Source: an uncultured Chloroflexota bacterium (GTDB taxonomy: Bacteria > Chloroflexota > Anaerolineae > Promineifilales > Promineifilaceae). Taken from it: a stretch of DNA of 14,351 bases. A program made the translations under genes and the position numbers. The notes beneath the pieces are model-generated. The model was not told where the DNA came from and did no database searches. It worked only from the letters and a program-made list of their open reading frames with translations. Location: the NCBI GenBank assembly GCA_937958365.1, contig CALFEW010000637.1, forward strand, positions 1 to 14,351. The letters run 5' to 3'. Below, piece by piece: positions 1 through 7,403 of the stretch (position 1 is the first letter of the stretch; each line of letters opens with the position of its first letter).

Positions 1-1157
1 TCTCGGGCTAAGGCGCGCTCGGCCGGGGTGTCAAACTCGACGACTTCCGCGTCAATAAAAGGGTTTTCAAATAACCCCAGTTCAAACTTCTGTCGCAGCA
101 GCCGCGCCACACTGCGATCTATCAAAGCTTCTTCAATCAGACCATTTTGGAGCGCTTGTCTGAGCGGCTCGCCATAACAACTGGTGTTGGGGAGTTCTAC
201 GTCGAGACCGGCCGACAAGGCTCGTACGGCCGAATCCACCGGATTATCGGTCACCTGATGGGCATTTTGCAGCATATCAATGGCAAAATAATCGGCCACC
301 ACGACGCCATCAAAGCCCCACTCCTCGCGCAAAATTTTGGTCAGCAGCAGTTCGTTAGCGGCGCAGGGAATGCCATCCAGTTCATTGTAGCCATTCATCA
401 CGGATTGTAAATTTGCCTGGCGAACGGCCGTTTCAAATGGCAGCAAATAAACCTCACGCAGCTCCCGCTCCGGGATGTGAGCCGGATTCCAATTGAAACC
501 CCCATCGGGTATACCATACCCAACAAAATGTTTACCAGTGGCGATAATACGCTCATCCCAGCTTTTGCCCTGCAAACCTTGCACATAGTTGACCCCGTTC
601 AAGGAGACCAAATAGGGATCTTCGCCAAACGTTTCTTCTACTCGCCCCCAACGCGGGTCACGCACCACGTCCAACAGTGGCGACAAGCCTTGATGTGCGC
701 CAGCCGATTTCATCTGCTGGCGCACCACTGCGGCCATCTTTCGTGTCAGCTCCGGCTCCCATGTGCTGGCCAGGCCAATGATTTGCGGGAAGCAGGTTGC
801 GTTGCGGGCCATATAACCACTACAACACTCCTCATGGACGATAGCTGGAATTTGCAAGCGGGTATTTTCCATTAAGTATTGCTGGATGCGGTTGGCTAAA
901 CGTGCGCCTTCCTTTGGCTTCAGACTGCTCGCTCCCGCAACGCGGGTAACATGACCAAGCCCGTGTGCCAGAACGAGTTTGGCTTTTTGTTCGTCAAAGG
1001 CCAGGTCTGTCAGCATTTCAAATACCCAGGCGCTTCCCAGTTGGGCAATTTTCTCCTCAATCGTCATCAGATCGATCAGGTTCTCTACTCGCTCGGAAAT
1101 GGGTCGTGATGGATCACGATAAACCGACTGCATATGATCGCTCATAGTAAGGCTCAT
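1..1157 (-). CDS. Glycoside hydrolase family 3 beta-glucosidase/beta-xylosidase, C-terminus beyond left edge
   Basis: The enzyme hydrolyses terminal beta-linked glucose or xylose from oligosaccharides with retention of configuration. About 385 codons are visible, with no stop before the left edge, so this is the N-terminal (beta/alpha)8 domain and the start of the linker to the second domain. Family motifs seen in order are DPRWGRVEETFGEDPYL (about residues 167-183), GKHFVGYG (208-215) and GFDGVVVADYFAID (281-294). In the last motif D289 is the expected catalytic nucleophile. There is no signal peptide, so the enzyme should be cytoplasmic and act on sugars brought in by the adjacent importer. 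The ATG at 1157 overlaps the upstream permease stop by one base (TAATG) and has AGGAG about 10 nt upstream; a second in-frame ATG lies at 1145. Substrate (glucoside or xyloside) cannot be settled from sequence; the xylose genes nearby favour xylo-oligosaccharides. Confidence 0.93.
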   Translation of the reverse strand, partial: MSLTMSDHMQSVYRDPSRPISERVENLIDLMTIEEKIAQLGSAWVFEMLTDLAFDEQKAKLVLAHGLGHVTRVAGASSLKPKEGARLANRIQQYLMENTRLQIPAIVHEECCSGYMARNATCFPQIIGLASTWEPELTRKMAAVVRQQMKSAGAHQGLSPLLDVVRDPRWGRVEETFGEDPYLVSLNGVNYVQGLQGKSWDERIIATGKHFVGYGIPDGGFNWNPAHIPERELREVYLLPFETAVRQANLQSVMNGYNELDGIPCAANELLLTKILREEWGFDGVVVADYFAIDMLQNAHQVTDNPVDSAVRALSAGLDVELPNTSCYGEPLRQALQNGLIEEALIDRSVARLLRQKFELGLFENPFIDAEVVEFDTPAERALAR

Positions 1158-2011
1158 TATTTAACAGCTCCTGCGGTCAACCCGCTAACAATCTGACGTT
1201 GGGCGATGAAGTAGAAGACCAGGGCCGGGATCATCGCCAGGGTGGTATAAGCGAGAACCACCGCATAATCCGTGACAAACTGAGCCGAGACGTTGTTTAC
1301 GCCTATGGGAAGGGTCCACTGGTTCGGCTCAGTCAAGACCAGGAGGGGGAGGATAAAAGCGTTCCAACTGGTCACGACGGTGAGAATCGCAATCGTAGAC
1401 AGAGCTGGACGGGAGAGTGGAAGCATGATTGACCAGTAGATGCGCAGCGGGCCGCACCCATCCAGAACCGCAGCCTCGGTCAGGTCGCGCGGGATGCTTT
1501 GGAAGAACGGCCGTAGAATGACAATGGCCAACGGAAGCGAAAAAGCCGCCTGGGGAAGGACCACACCCAATGGATTATTGAGCAGGCTGACCTGCCGCAG
1601 CGTGATGAAAAGCGGCAATACGGCTACCGCTATCGGGAAAAGCAGACCCATAGTGAAGAGCGTATAAATCGCTTCCTTACCACGAAACCGATAACAGGCA
1701 ATCACATACGAGGCAAGAGATGCCGCCGGCAAAACCAGAAGCGTGGTCAGCAAAGCAACGAAAAAGCTTCTCCAGACCTGACCCCAGAAAGAAGGATTGG
1801 TTAACTGACCAATATAGTTGGTGAACACCCAGGGATCCGGCAGACCCACCGGGTCGGCTGCCAGTTGACTGCTGGTGCGAAAGCCGCCGAGTACTGCATA
1901 GGCCAATGGAATCACAATGATCGCCAGGACAAAAACCGCGACCAGGTACAGCATTGCCTGATTCAGGCGACGTCTTGCCCGGTCATCACGGACGGTAGTT
2001 ACTGAAGTCAT
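1157..2011 (-). CDS. CUT1 sugar ABC transporter permease, MalG type
   Basis: This is the second membrane subunit of an oligosaccharide importer: 284 residues with about six hydrophobic segments, beginning with a Lys/Arg-rich cytoplasmic N-terminus and a first helix near residues 20-42. The EAA loop that docks onto the ATPase is visible near the C-terminal third (DLTEAAVLDGCGPLRIYWSI, then MLP). The reading frame stays open upstream to 2206, but the start at 2011 is preferred: its ATG overlaps the stop of the preceding permease gene in an ATGA arrangement, a GGAAGGGG stretch precedes it, and the extra upstream residues lie inside the MalF gene and look unlike transporter sequence. The stop codon overlaps the GH3 start by one base. 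No ATPase gene follows. Substrate is inferred only from the neighbouring glycosidase. Confidence 0.95.
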   Translation of the reverse strand: MTSVTTVRDDRARRRLNQAMLYLVAVFVLAIIVIPLAYAVLGGFRTSSQLAADPVGLPDPWVFTNYIGQLTNPSFWGQVWRSFFVALLTTLLVLPAASLASYVIACYRFRGKEAIYTLFTMGLLFPIAVAVLPLFITLRQVSLLNNPLGVVLPQAAFSLPLAIVILRPFFQSIPRDLTEAAVLDGCGPLRIYWSIMLPLSRPALSTIAILTVVTSWNAFILPLLVLTEPNQWTLPIGVNNVSAQFVTDYAVVLAYTTLAMIPALVFYFIAQRQIVSGLTAGAVK

Positions 2012-2964
2012 GAGGTAAGCGCCCCTTCCAGGTCGCGGCTGAGGACGAACCGCTGATACAGCAGCGCAACAATCAAAGAAAGCCCGAATACAATAACGGA
2101 TACCGCGCTGGCGTATCCAAATTGGCTGCGTCGGAAGCCCCAGTCCACAAGGTAGGTGGCCATCGTAGCGGTTGAGTTCACCGGACCACCTTTGGTCGTC
2201 ACCCATACCAGATCGAAGAGTTGAAGGGCGCCAATGATGGAAAGAAAGACCGAAACCCTGATAGTAGGGCCAAGCAAGGGCAGGGTTATATGACGCAGGC
2301 TCTGCCAGAACGTTGCCCCATCAACGGCCGCAGCTTCTTCGAGATCAGTAGGAATGAGCTGAAGCCCCGCCAGCATGAGTACCATGTGAAACCCAAAAAA
2401 TCTCCAGCTGATGACGAAGAACAAGCTGTAAAGAGCGATTTCCGGATCGGCCAGCCATTCGTGGGTAACACTTCCGGTGCCGACCGAGGCGAGTAACTGG
2501 TCGAGCAGCCCGTTGGGACGGTAAATCTGACGCCAGACAACCCCGGTCACCACATCAGAGAGGATATACGGGGCGAAGAACATCACTCGGAAGATTCCCC
2601 TACCTATGAGATTCCGGCTCAGCAGCAGTGCCATTGCGAGAGCAAACGGAATCTGCAGCAGCAGCGAGAGAGCGATGATAATGAAGTTGTGCCTAATTGC
2701 TTCCAGGAAAAGCGGGTCAGAAAAGGCATCAGTGAAGTTTTCAAGCCCGACCCATTGGGTCAGCGGCTCGAGTCCATTCCAGTCATAGAAACTGTAGCGG
2801 ATGCTTTGAGAAATGGGGTAGATGACAAAGAGGGCGTAGAGAAGCAACGCCGGTAAGAGGAACCCGATGATTACCGGCCAAGAGGTGACATCTGGTCGAA
2901 GCGAACGTCGTTTGCCCAATCGCGCGACCTCGATTTGTGCCGTGTCTTTCAGCGAGTTGTCCAT
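2008..2964 (-). CDS. CUT1 sugar ABC transporter permease, MalF/UgpA type
   Basis: This is the first membrane subunit of the importer: 318 residues with a roughly 30-residue polar N-terminus and six predicted membrane helices. The EAA motif is DLEEAAAVDGATFWQSLRHI followed by TLPLLGP, a clear match to the inner-membrane permease loop that contacts the nucleotide-binding subunit. The binding protein gene lies 90 bp upstream and the partner permease overlaps by 4 nt downstream (ATGA), so the two permeases should be made in equal amounts by translational coupling. The ATG at 2964 is the first possible start because an in-frame TAA lies only three codons upstream; the Shine-Dalgarno there is weak. 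Length and layout are normal for the family. Substrate is not readable from the permease sequence. Confidence 0.95.
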   Translation of the reverse strand: MDNSLKDTAQIEVARLGKRRSLRPDVTSWPVIIGFLLPALLLYALFVIYPISQSIRYSFYDWNGLEPLTQWVGLENFTDAFSDPLFLEAIRHNFIIIALSLLLQIPFALAMALLLSRNLIGRGIFRVMFFAPYILSDVVTGVVWRQIYRPNGLLDQLLASVGTGSVTHEWLADPEIALYSLFFVISWRFFGFHMVLMLAGLQLIPTDLEEAAAVDGATFWQSLRHITLPLLGPTIRVSVFLSIIGALQLFDLVWVTTKGGPVNSTATMATYLVDWGFRRSQFGYASAVSVIVFGLSLIVALLYQRFVLSRDLEGALTS

Positions 2965-2995
2965 AAGTTAGCTTGTCCATACGTTCTAAAATGTT

Positions 2996-3026
2996 GCGGG
3001 AGCGCCGCCTTGAGCAGCGCTCCCGC
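2996..3026 (-). other. Perfect 10-bp intercistronic stem-loop
   Basis: GCGGGAGCGC (2996-3005) and GCGCTCCCGC (3017-3026) form a perfect stem around an 11-nt loop, between the binding-protein stop and the MalF start. On the minus-strand transcript it is followed by AACATTTTAG, so the U-run is poor. By analogy with malE-malF type operons, it probably protects the abundant binding-protein mRNA from 3' decay or causes partial attenuation, giving more binding protein than permease. That role is inference. Confidence 0.7.
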
Positions 3027-3054
3027 TTCTGTTCTCTAATAGACTGCTGCTTGT

Positions 3055-4485
3055 TTATCGTGCGGCGTTGGTTATTGCCTCAGTCACCTCTTCGGGGGTG
3101 GCTGTTCCTGCGAACAATGTGGCAACAGCATCATTAACGGCCGCTCCGATCTCCGGCGAGAAGAATTGATCAAGGTAAAGCTGAACGAATGTAGCCTTGG
3201 TCAGGCCGGCCAGGACCATCTGCATGTTCGGGTCGGTGACCGAGTTTTCAGAGCCAATGGTAATAGGCAAGTGAGTGCCAGCCGCTCCAATCCGCTCTGC
3301 CTGCGGGAGAGCTGTAATATACTCCAGGAACTCGACCGCCTCGGGTGGCGCATCCTTGCCAACGGCAAAACCATCACCGCCACCGAAGGCGTCAGTGGCC
3401 GCACCAGCTCCGCCCTCGACGAGCGGGAAGGGGAACCATCCCAAAGTGCCAGGGAACGCGCCATCCGGCGCCTGGTTAGCATATGAGCCAGGCCCCCACG
3501 GTCCCATGAGACTCATCGCCGCCTGACCGGTTCCAAAGGTTCCCGACTCACCATCGGGTGCGTCCCAAGGCGCTGCCAGGAATCCAGCCTGGAACGGCTG
3601 CATGTCAATCAGGCGCTGCAACTGGTTGCCAGCCTCGACAAACTCGGGCTTGTTGAAGTCCAGGTCTTCGGCGACCTGCGTCATCGCCGCCTCACCACCT
3701 TCCCGGATCATGAGATACGAGTAGTAAAAGTGCGCCGGCCATTTATCGCCAGCGCCGACGGCGATCGGGGTGATCCCCGCGTCTTTCAGGGTTTGGACGT
3801 CGGCCAGGAATTCCTCCCAGGTAGCTGGAGGTGCGTCGATCCCCGCCTGGTCAAATAAATCCTTGTTGTACCAGAAACCCACCATTCCCAGGTTCCAGGG
3901 GATACCGTACTGTTTGCCATCAACCTGAAGGAGGCCAACTGCCCCCGAGTTCAGATTGCCGATGAAACCAGCCGATTCTTCTGTAATGTCGCGGACAAGT
4001 CCACCTTCCACCTGCTGTTTAAGTCCACCGCCGCCCCAAGACTGGAACAGGTCGGGGGCATCACCCGCCTGGAGATTTGTTTGAAGCGCCGACTTGAACG
4101 CCTCGTTTTCCATCACCGTAATGTTGATAGTTACATTGGGGTGTGCCGCCATGAATTCATCGGCCAGTTGCTGCCACAAGGTCAACATCGGGTCGGTGTT
4201 CTGGATGTGCCACCATTCAATAGTAACCTCCTCAGCAGCAGCTTCCTCAGCCGGTTGTTCGGTTTGACTATCAGTAGGGGCAGCAGCTTCCTCAACTGGT
4301 TGTTCAGCCGACGTATCAGCTTCGGTGTCAGTCTGCGGTTCGGCCCCTGTGTTGCAGGCTGTGACAAGGGCCAGGGCAAACACAATGACAACGAGCAAAC
4401 GTAGTGAACGAATAGTGGCGTGAGTCCAGCGAACCAACTTCCACTCTTCACGCCAGGCAAATAACTGATCTTGATTCTTCTTCAT
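3055..4485 (-). CDS. CUT1 extracellular sugar-binding lipoprotein (SBP family 1)
   Basis: This is the substrate-binding lipoprotein of the oligosaccharide importer, 476 residues. A lipobox (VTAC, Cys44) follows a hydrophobic stretch at about 28-43. The n-region before it is unusually long (about 27 residues), yet the start has a good GGAGG eight bases upstream. After Cys44 comes a roughly 45-residue Glu/Ala/Thr/Gln-rich tether typical of Chloroflexota lipoproteins. The mature domain begins VTIEWWHIQNTDPM and continues with the family 1 pattern: AAHPNVTINI, APDLFQSWGGG, YGIPWNLGMVGFWYNKDLF, and a C-terminal helical region near FFSPEIGAAVNDAVATLFAG. It sits directly upstream of the two permeases. 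It is likely controlled by the LacI-family protein encoded upstream, although no obvious copy of that protein's operator is seen in the 240-bp gap before it. Ligand unknown; a beta-linked oligosaccharide is inferred from the GH3 gene. Confidence 0.94.
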   Translation of the reverse strand: MKKNQDQLFAWREEWKLVRWTHATIRSLRLLVVIVFALALVTACNTGAEPQTDTEADTSAEQPVEEAAAPTDSQTEQPAEEAAAEEVTIEWWHIQNTDPMLTLWQQLADEFMAAHPNVTINITVMENEAFKSALQTNLQAGDAPDLFQSWGGGGLKQQVEGGLVRDITEESAGFIGNLNSGAVGLLQVDGKQYGIPWNLGMVGFWYNKDLFDQAGIDAPPATWEEFLADVQTLKDAGITPIAVGAGDKWPAHFYYSYLMIREGGEAAMTQVAEDLDFNKPEFVEAGNQLQRLIDMQPFQAGFLAAPWDAPDGESGTFGTGQAAMSLMGPWGPGSYANQAPDGAFPGTLGWFPFPLVEGGAGAATDAFGGGDGFAVGKDAPPEAVEFLEYITALPQAERIGAAGTHLPITIGSENSVTDPNMQMVLAGLTKATFVQLYLDQFFSPEIGAAVNDAVATLFAGTATPEEVTEAITNAAR

Positions 4486-4572
4486 GACAATTTCCTCCAG
4501 TGACTAATATGAGATACGGCAGCTACACAACGTTAAATTAATAGACACCATGTCGGGAAAGGAGAACTGGCA

Positions 4573-4578
4573 TATAAT
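4573..4578 (+). promoter_or_regulatory. Perfect TATAAT -10 box inside an inverted repeat
   Basis: TATAAT lies on the plus strand with no good TTGACA-like box at the usual distance. It is flanked by the inverted pair ACCATGTC (4547-4554) and GACATGGT (4583-4590), which could be an operator dyad or an RNA stem. It would start a transcript near 4584, leading straight into the structured element and terminator at 4586-4666. The promoter call is an inference from this layout. Confidence 0.4.
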
Positions 4579-4583
4579 CGGGG

Positions 4584-4667
4584 ACATGGTACTCCTTTCA
4601 CAAAAGGGGCCATACGTCAAAGACGGGGCCGGGTAGCTTGCCGGTTGGCCGGCTCCGTCTTTTTTTA
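4584..4667 (+). ncRNA. Candidate terminated small RNA or orphan attenuator
   Basis: Reading plus strand after TATAAT, the predicted RNA has a hairpin at 4586-4613 (ATGG, bulged UA, CUCCUUU, loop CACA, AAAGGGG, CCAU). A 12-bp terminator stem (4621-4632 with 4649-4660) and seven Ts follow. The 5' arm of the terminator can instead form CGTC-AAA-GACG (4615-4625), and the 3' arm can form GCCGG-TTGG-CCGGC (4640-4653). These mutually exclusive folds are the layout of an attenuator or riboswitch platform. A 16-codon ORF (4586-4636, MVLLSQKGPYVKDGAG) also fits, without a proper Shine-Dalgarno. No plus-strand gene follows; the RNA is antisense to the region between lacI and the binding-protein gene. 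I cannot match it to a known RNA family. Confidence 0.4.
4621..4666 (+). terminator. Rho-independent terminator (plus strand)
   Basis: AGACGGGGCCGG (4621-4632) pairs with CCGGCTCCGTCT (4649-4660) with one G-U pair, followed by an unbroken T-run (4660-4666). In the minus direction there is no comparable U-tract, so it acts on transcripts entering the lacI 3' end from the left. It would stop antisense transcription into lacI. Confidence 0.75.
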
Positions 4668-4678
4668 CTTGTGCAAGC

Positions 4679-4703
4679 GCCGCGCTAAAATTCGCGGCTT
4701 TTT
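4679..4703 (+). terminator. Second tandem terminator (plus strand)
   Basis: GCCGCG (4679-4684) pairs with CGCGGC (4693-4698) across an 8-nt loop, followed by five Ts then CTT. It lies 12 bp after the first terminator, again with its U-run on the plus strand only, and just before the lacI stop. Two in series suggest a real need to insulate convergent transcription. Confidence 0.55.
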
Positions 4704-4725
4704 CTTGCTTCTAAACCTCGCAGCC

Positions 4726-5751
4726 CTAGCCTGAAACCGCCTGGCATGATTCGCGAACAACCAGGCGCGTCTGAATTTTGAAAAGCGTACATTCTGGCTT
4801 TTCCCCTTCGAGCCACCTGATTAGTAGCTGGGTGGCTAAGGATCCCATTTGCTGGATTGATTGATCTACCGTTGTCAGCCGTGGCGTTGCCTGGGCTGCT
4901 TCTGGTATATCATCGAATCCAACAACGGACAGATCTTGTGGAATCCGAATTCCTAAAGACTGGGCAACATCCATCACGCCTAGAGCCGAAAGATCATTTA
5001 CTGCAAAAATGGCGGTAGGGCGATCTGGTCGGTCAAGGAGCAGCACGGCCGCGGCTTGACCCCTCTCCCGAGTATAATCGCCTTCTTGTACTAACTCTGG
5101 GTCGTAAGAAATGCCGGCGGCTTTTAGGCCGTCTTTATATCCCTCAAAACGGCGCATCGCGCTTAGCATATCGGACCGCCCCCCGATGAAGCCGATGCGA
5201 CGATGCCCCAGGCCAATTAGATAATCCATGACGTCCAGCGCCCCTTCTCGGTTGGTAGCGATAACCGATGGTACGTTGGCTCCCTCACCCTGGGGATCAA
5301 CTACAACGATGCGTGCATTTTCCGGAAAAGTTGGGGCTGTGGGTGTGACGACAATGTTGCCATCTGTCAGGGCGTTGCTTAAAAGCGCTACGTGTTCTTG
5401 CTCCCAGGAAGCGCGGCGGCTCAACGGCGGGTCGTCTGCGGCGTAGATCAACAGATCATAGCCAGATCCCCGGATGGCAGCACCGACCCCTTTGATGACA
5501 GCTAGTTCAAAGGGGTTTGATACTTCGGGCAGTACCAAACCAATCACATTCGTCGTACGGCTGCGCATTCCCTTGGCGGCCAGGCTGGGTGTATAGTTCA
5601 TCTCAGCCACTACTTGCTGCACCTTGGCCGCTGTTTCCGATGAAACGTCATCCTTGTGGTTAATCACCCGTGACACAGTTGTAGTTGATACCCCAGCTGC
5701 TCGGGCAACATCTTGAATAGTAGCTTGGAACTGCGGCGTTCGTTTCCTCAT
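4726..5751 (-). CDS. LacI-family transcriptional repressor
   Basis: This is a sugar-responsive DNA-binding regulator, 341 residues. The N-terminal helix-turn-helix reads TIQDVARAAGVSTTTVSRVI (residues 11-30), with a hinge helix at about 55-64. The recognition-helix triplet TTT is the PurR-like form, which prefers sites with a central AAACGNTT-type core; this fits the operator repeats found upstream of the gene. The effector domain follows with NVIGLVLPEVSNPF, GHRRIGFIGG, AIFAVNDLSALGVM and LSVVGFDDIPEAA motifs. The ATG at 5751 is the first start in frame; its Shine-Dalgarno (AAGG two bases away) is poor, so translation may be weak, as suits a repressor. It lies upstream of the CUT1-GH3 genes on the same strand and probably controls them and itself. 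The inducer is unknown; a product of the imported oligosaccharide is likely. Confidence 0.94.
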   Translation of the reverse strand: MRKRTPQFQATIQDVARAAGVSTTTVSRVINHKDDVSSETAAKVQQVVAEMNYTPSLAAKGMRSRTTNVIGLVLPEVSNPFELAVIKGVGAAIRGSGYDLLIYAADDPPLSRRASWEQEHVALLSNALTDGNIVVTPTAPTFPENARIVVVDPQGEGANVPSVIATNREGALDVMDYLIGLGHRRIGFIGGRSDMLSAMRRFEGYKDGLKAAGISYDPELVQEGDYTRERGQAAAVLLLDRPDRPTAIFAVNDLSALGVMDVAQSLGIRIPQDLSVVGFDDIPEAAQATPRLTTVDQSIQQMGSLATQLLIRWLEGEKPECTLFKIQTRLVVRESCQAVSG

Positions 5752-5772
5752 CCTTATGCCTAAGACCGTAAT

Positions 5773-5808
5773 GTAATCGTTTCCGTAATCGTTTCCGTAA
5801 TCGTTTTC
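5773..5808. promoter_or_regulatory. Three tandem LacI-type operators
   Basis: Three head-to-tail 12-bp units (GTAATCGTTTCC, GTAATCGTTTCC, GTAATCGTTTTC) each contain the AATCGTTT core, the AAnCGnTT palindrome bound by LacI-family dimers. They lie immediately after the -10 box of the lacI promoter, covering about +1 to +30, where bound repressor would block initiation. Autoregulation is inferred from position and from the PurR-like recognition helix of the encoded protein. Confidence 0.7.
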
Positions 5809-5837
5809 ATTGTAAAAGGAGGAGGCAAAAATGTCAA
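5809..5837 (-). promoter_or_regulatory. Sigma70-type promoter of the lacI gene
   Basis: On the minus strand a perfect TTGACA (5837-5832) is separated by exactly 17 bp from TACAAT (5814-5809). The predicted start is near 5802, giving a leader of about 50 nt that contains the three operator repeats. Confidence 0.75.
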
Positions 5838-5905
5838 GAAATTGTCGGCGGGCGAACCCACGATCAGGGGAACCCCATTGATGTGCTGCTCACTCATCTG
5901 ACCGT

Positions 5906-5976
5906 GCCGGTTGAAACCGGCTAGAAGCCTTGTTCACGGGGTGTTGTTTAGTAGCCCGACGGCTTTAGCGCCGGGC
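5906..5976. repeat. Pair of small REP-like palindromes
   Basis: Between the lacI promoter and the end of the ROK gene lie two palindromes: GCCGGTTGAAACCGGC (5906-5921) and an imperfect hairpin with GCCCG/CGGGC arms at 5954-5976. Neither is followed by a U-run. They look like dispersed intergenic hairpins of the kind scattered in many bacterial genomes. They may end the converging or adjacent transcripts only loosely. Copy number cannot be judged from one window. Confidence 0.45.
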
Positions 5977-6015
5977 GAAATGGGATGGAAATCGAGTATG
6001 CAATCGTCCTGGAAA

Positions 6016-7248
6016 CTATTCTAACCACCGGCGAGGTTTGTTCAGTACGTCGCTGTAGACGATGGCTACTGCGCCCATCACGGCGGCGTCTTCGCCATTG
6101 GCCGCCGGGATGATTTGGATGCCTTCCTGCACCCAATGCCAGGCTCGCTGCGCGACAGTTTCCCGGATGCTGGGCAGCAGGTATTCGTGTACCGCCCACA
6201 GAGGTCCGCCGAAGATCACCCGTTGGGGGTTGATTACGTTCATCAGGCTGGCAATGCCAACGCCTAACCATTCGCCGGTTTCGGCTAGAGCTTTGAGCGC
6301 CACGGGGTCTTTTTGACGGGCAGCTTCGGTGATGAGAGGGATAGACATCCGGCTGGGGTCGTCCTGGATCATTTGCGCCATCCAGGAAGGCTGCCCTTGC
6401 TGGATGGCTTCGCTTACGCGGCGGAACAAGGCGCGCTGGCTGGCTAAAGTTTCCCAGCAACCTTTGTTGCCGCAGTTGCACTCCAGTCCATCTTTTTCTA
6501 CGGTCATGTGCCCCACTTCACCGGCGAAGCCGCTGGCGCCTTCGATGAGACGGCCGTTTAAGACAATGCCGCCCCCTAACCCTACGCCAGAGCTGACATA
6601 GAGGAGGGAATCGCACGCTTGTCCAGCGCCAAAGTAACTTTCGCCAAGAGCCGCGAGGTTGGCTTCGTTGGCAATGAAGACGGGCACGTCAATTTTGGCT
6701 CGAATCATGTCACGCAGTGGCAGGGCAGACCAGTTTAGGTTGGGGGCAAAAAGAAGAGTTCCACTCGCCACGTCGACCAGGCCAGGCACTCCCACACCGA
6801 TGCCGAATAACGGCCGTTGCCGCTTTTGTACTTGTTCGCAGCTCTCTTGCAACAAAAATAAAACACGGTTCAGGATAGCTTCCTGGTTGAAGTATCTGGC
6901 CGTACTTTCAAACCGGCGAGCAACAACTTCAATTGCGAAATTGACGGTGATAATAGAAATAAAATCTACCCCAATTTCCAGACCAATGATGTAACCTGCC
7001 TCTGGTTCAGGTTCTAAATTGATGGCCGGTCGCCCAATATCACTGCTGGAGATATCCGCCCCGATCTCTCGAACCAGATTGTTCTGAATCAGTTCTTTGA
7101 CCATGCTGGAAACAGTGGCCTTATTTAATCCAGTGATATTGGCCAATGCTGCCCGAGACAAGGGTGATTCGGCCCGCAAGGTATTGAGGATTAGAACTAG
7201 ATTCATGTCGCGCATCGCAGCATGATCAACCGAATTTCTTTGCGCCAT
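6016..7248 (-). CDS. xylR: ROK-family xylose-responsive repressor, XylR type
   Basis: This 410-residue regulator has an N-terminal winged helix-turn-helix (about 31-59, SRAALANITGLNKATVSSMV) and a ROK sugar-kinase-like domain. The zinc motif is intact (H247, then CNCGNKGCWE with C257, C259, C264). Two kinase features are altered: the phosphate loop reads GLEIGVDFI rather than DxGGTK, and the catalytic Asp of NDAN is Glu (N194-E195). This matches ROK repressors such as XylR, which bind sugar without phosphorylating it. The gene is divergent from xylFGHA, the classic place for XylR. The ATG at 7248 has AGGA nine bases upstream. Its promoter and a dyad operator lie just upstream, suggesting autorepression released by xylose. 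It could sense another sugar, but the operon next to it makes xylose most likely. Confidence 0.9.
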   Translation of the reverse strand: MAQRNSVDHAAMRDMNLVLILNTLRAESPLSRAALANITGLNKATVSSMVKELIQNNLVREIGADISSSDIGRPAINLEPEPEAGYIIGLEIGVDFISIITVNFAIEVVARRFESTARYFNQEAILNRVLFLLQESCEQVQKRQRPLFGIGVGVPGLVDVASGTLLFAPNLNWSALPLRDMIRAKIDVPVFIANEANLAALGESYFGAGQACDSLLYVSSGVGLGGGIVLNGRLIEGASGFAGEVGHMTVEKDGLECNCGNKGCWETLASQRALFRRVSEAIQQGQPSWMAQMIQDDPSRMSIPLITEAARQKDPVALKALAETGEWLGVGIASLMNVINPQRVIFGGPLWAVHEYLLPSIRETVAQRAWHWVQEGIQIIPAANGEDAAVMGAVAIVYSDVLNKPRRWLE

Positions 7249-7262
7249 AATTGCTTATCCTA

Positions 7263-7289
7263 GTTAGTTTGTATCTAATACTAATTAAT
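7263..7289. promoter_or_regulatory. Putative XylR operator at the xylR start site
   Basis: GTTAGTTTGTAT (7263-7274) and ATACTAATTAAT (7278-7289) are imperfect inverted halves (9 of 12 matched) around CTA. The left half resembles the Bacillus XylR half-site TTAGTTTGTT. It covers the predicted transcription start of xylR and shares AGTTTG(T/C)AT with the site at 7471-7493. Confidence 0.6.
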
Positions 7290-7293
7290 ATCG

Positions 7294-7322
7294 AGTCTAT
7301 TACTTTAGCTGAACAGTGTCAA
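7294..7322 (-). promoter_or_regulatory. Promoter of xylR
   Basis: On the minus strand TTGACA (7322-7317) and TAGACT (7299-7294) are separated by 17 bp. The predicted start, near 7287, falls inside the operator-like dyad at 7263-7289. Confidence 0.6.
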
Positions 7323-7403
7323 TGTGGATGCAGGTCGTCAGTTTGCCTCGTACACCTTCCTGGGGCGATTTTAGGCAGTATGTGACAATAATCATGCCAA
7401 AAT

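Noticed and set aside
2012..2206. N-terminal extension of the MalG-type permease
   Set aside because: The extra 65 residues overlap the MalF gene and look unlike transporter sequence; the ATGA start at 2011 is the natural one.
4584..4667. Cyclic-di-GMP (GEMM) riboswitch
   Set aside because: GCCGGGTAGCTTGCC recalls the GEMM 3' half, but the conserved 5' parts and GAAA tetraloop with receptor are not present.
5773..5808. Short CRISPR-like array
   Set aside because: The three 12-bp units are contiguous with no spacers and carry a LacI operator core.
6016..7248. ROK protein as a sugar kinase (possible xylulokinase or glucokinase)
   Set aside because: It has an N-terminal DNA-binding domain, and both the phosphate loop and the catalytic Asp are altered.
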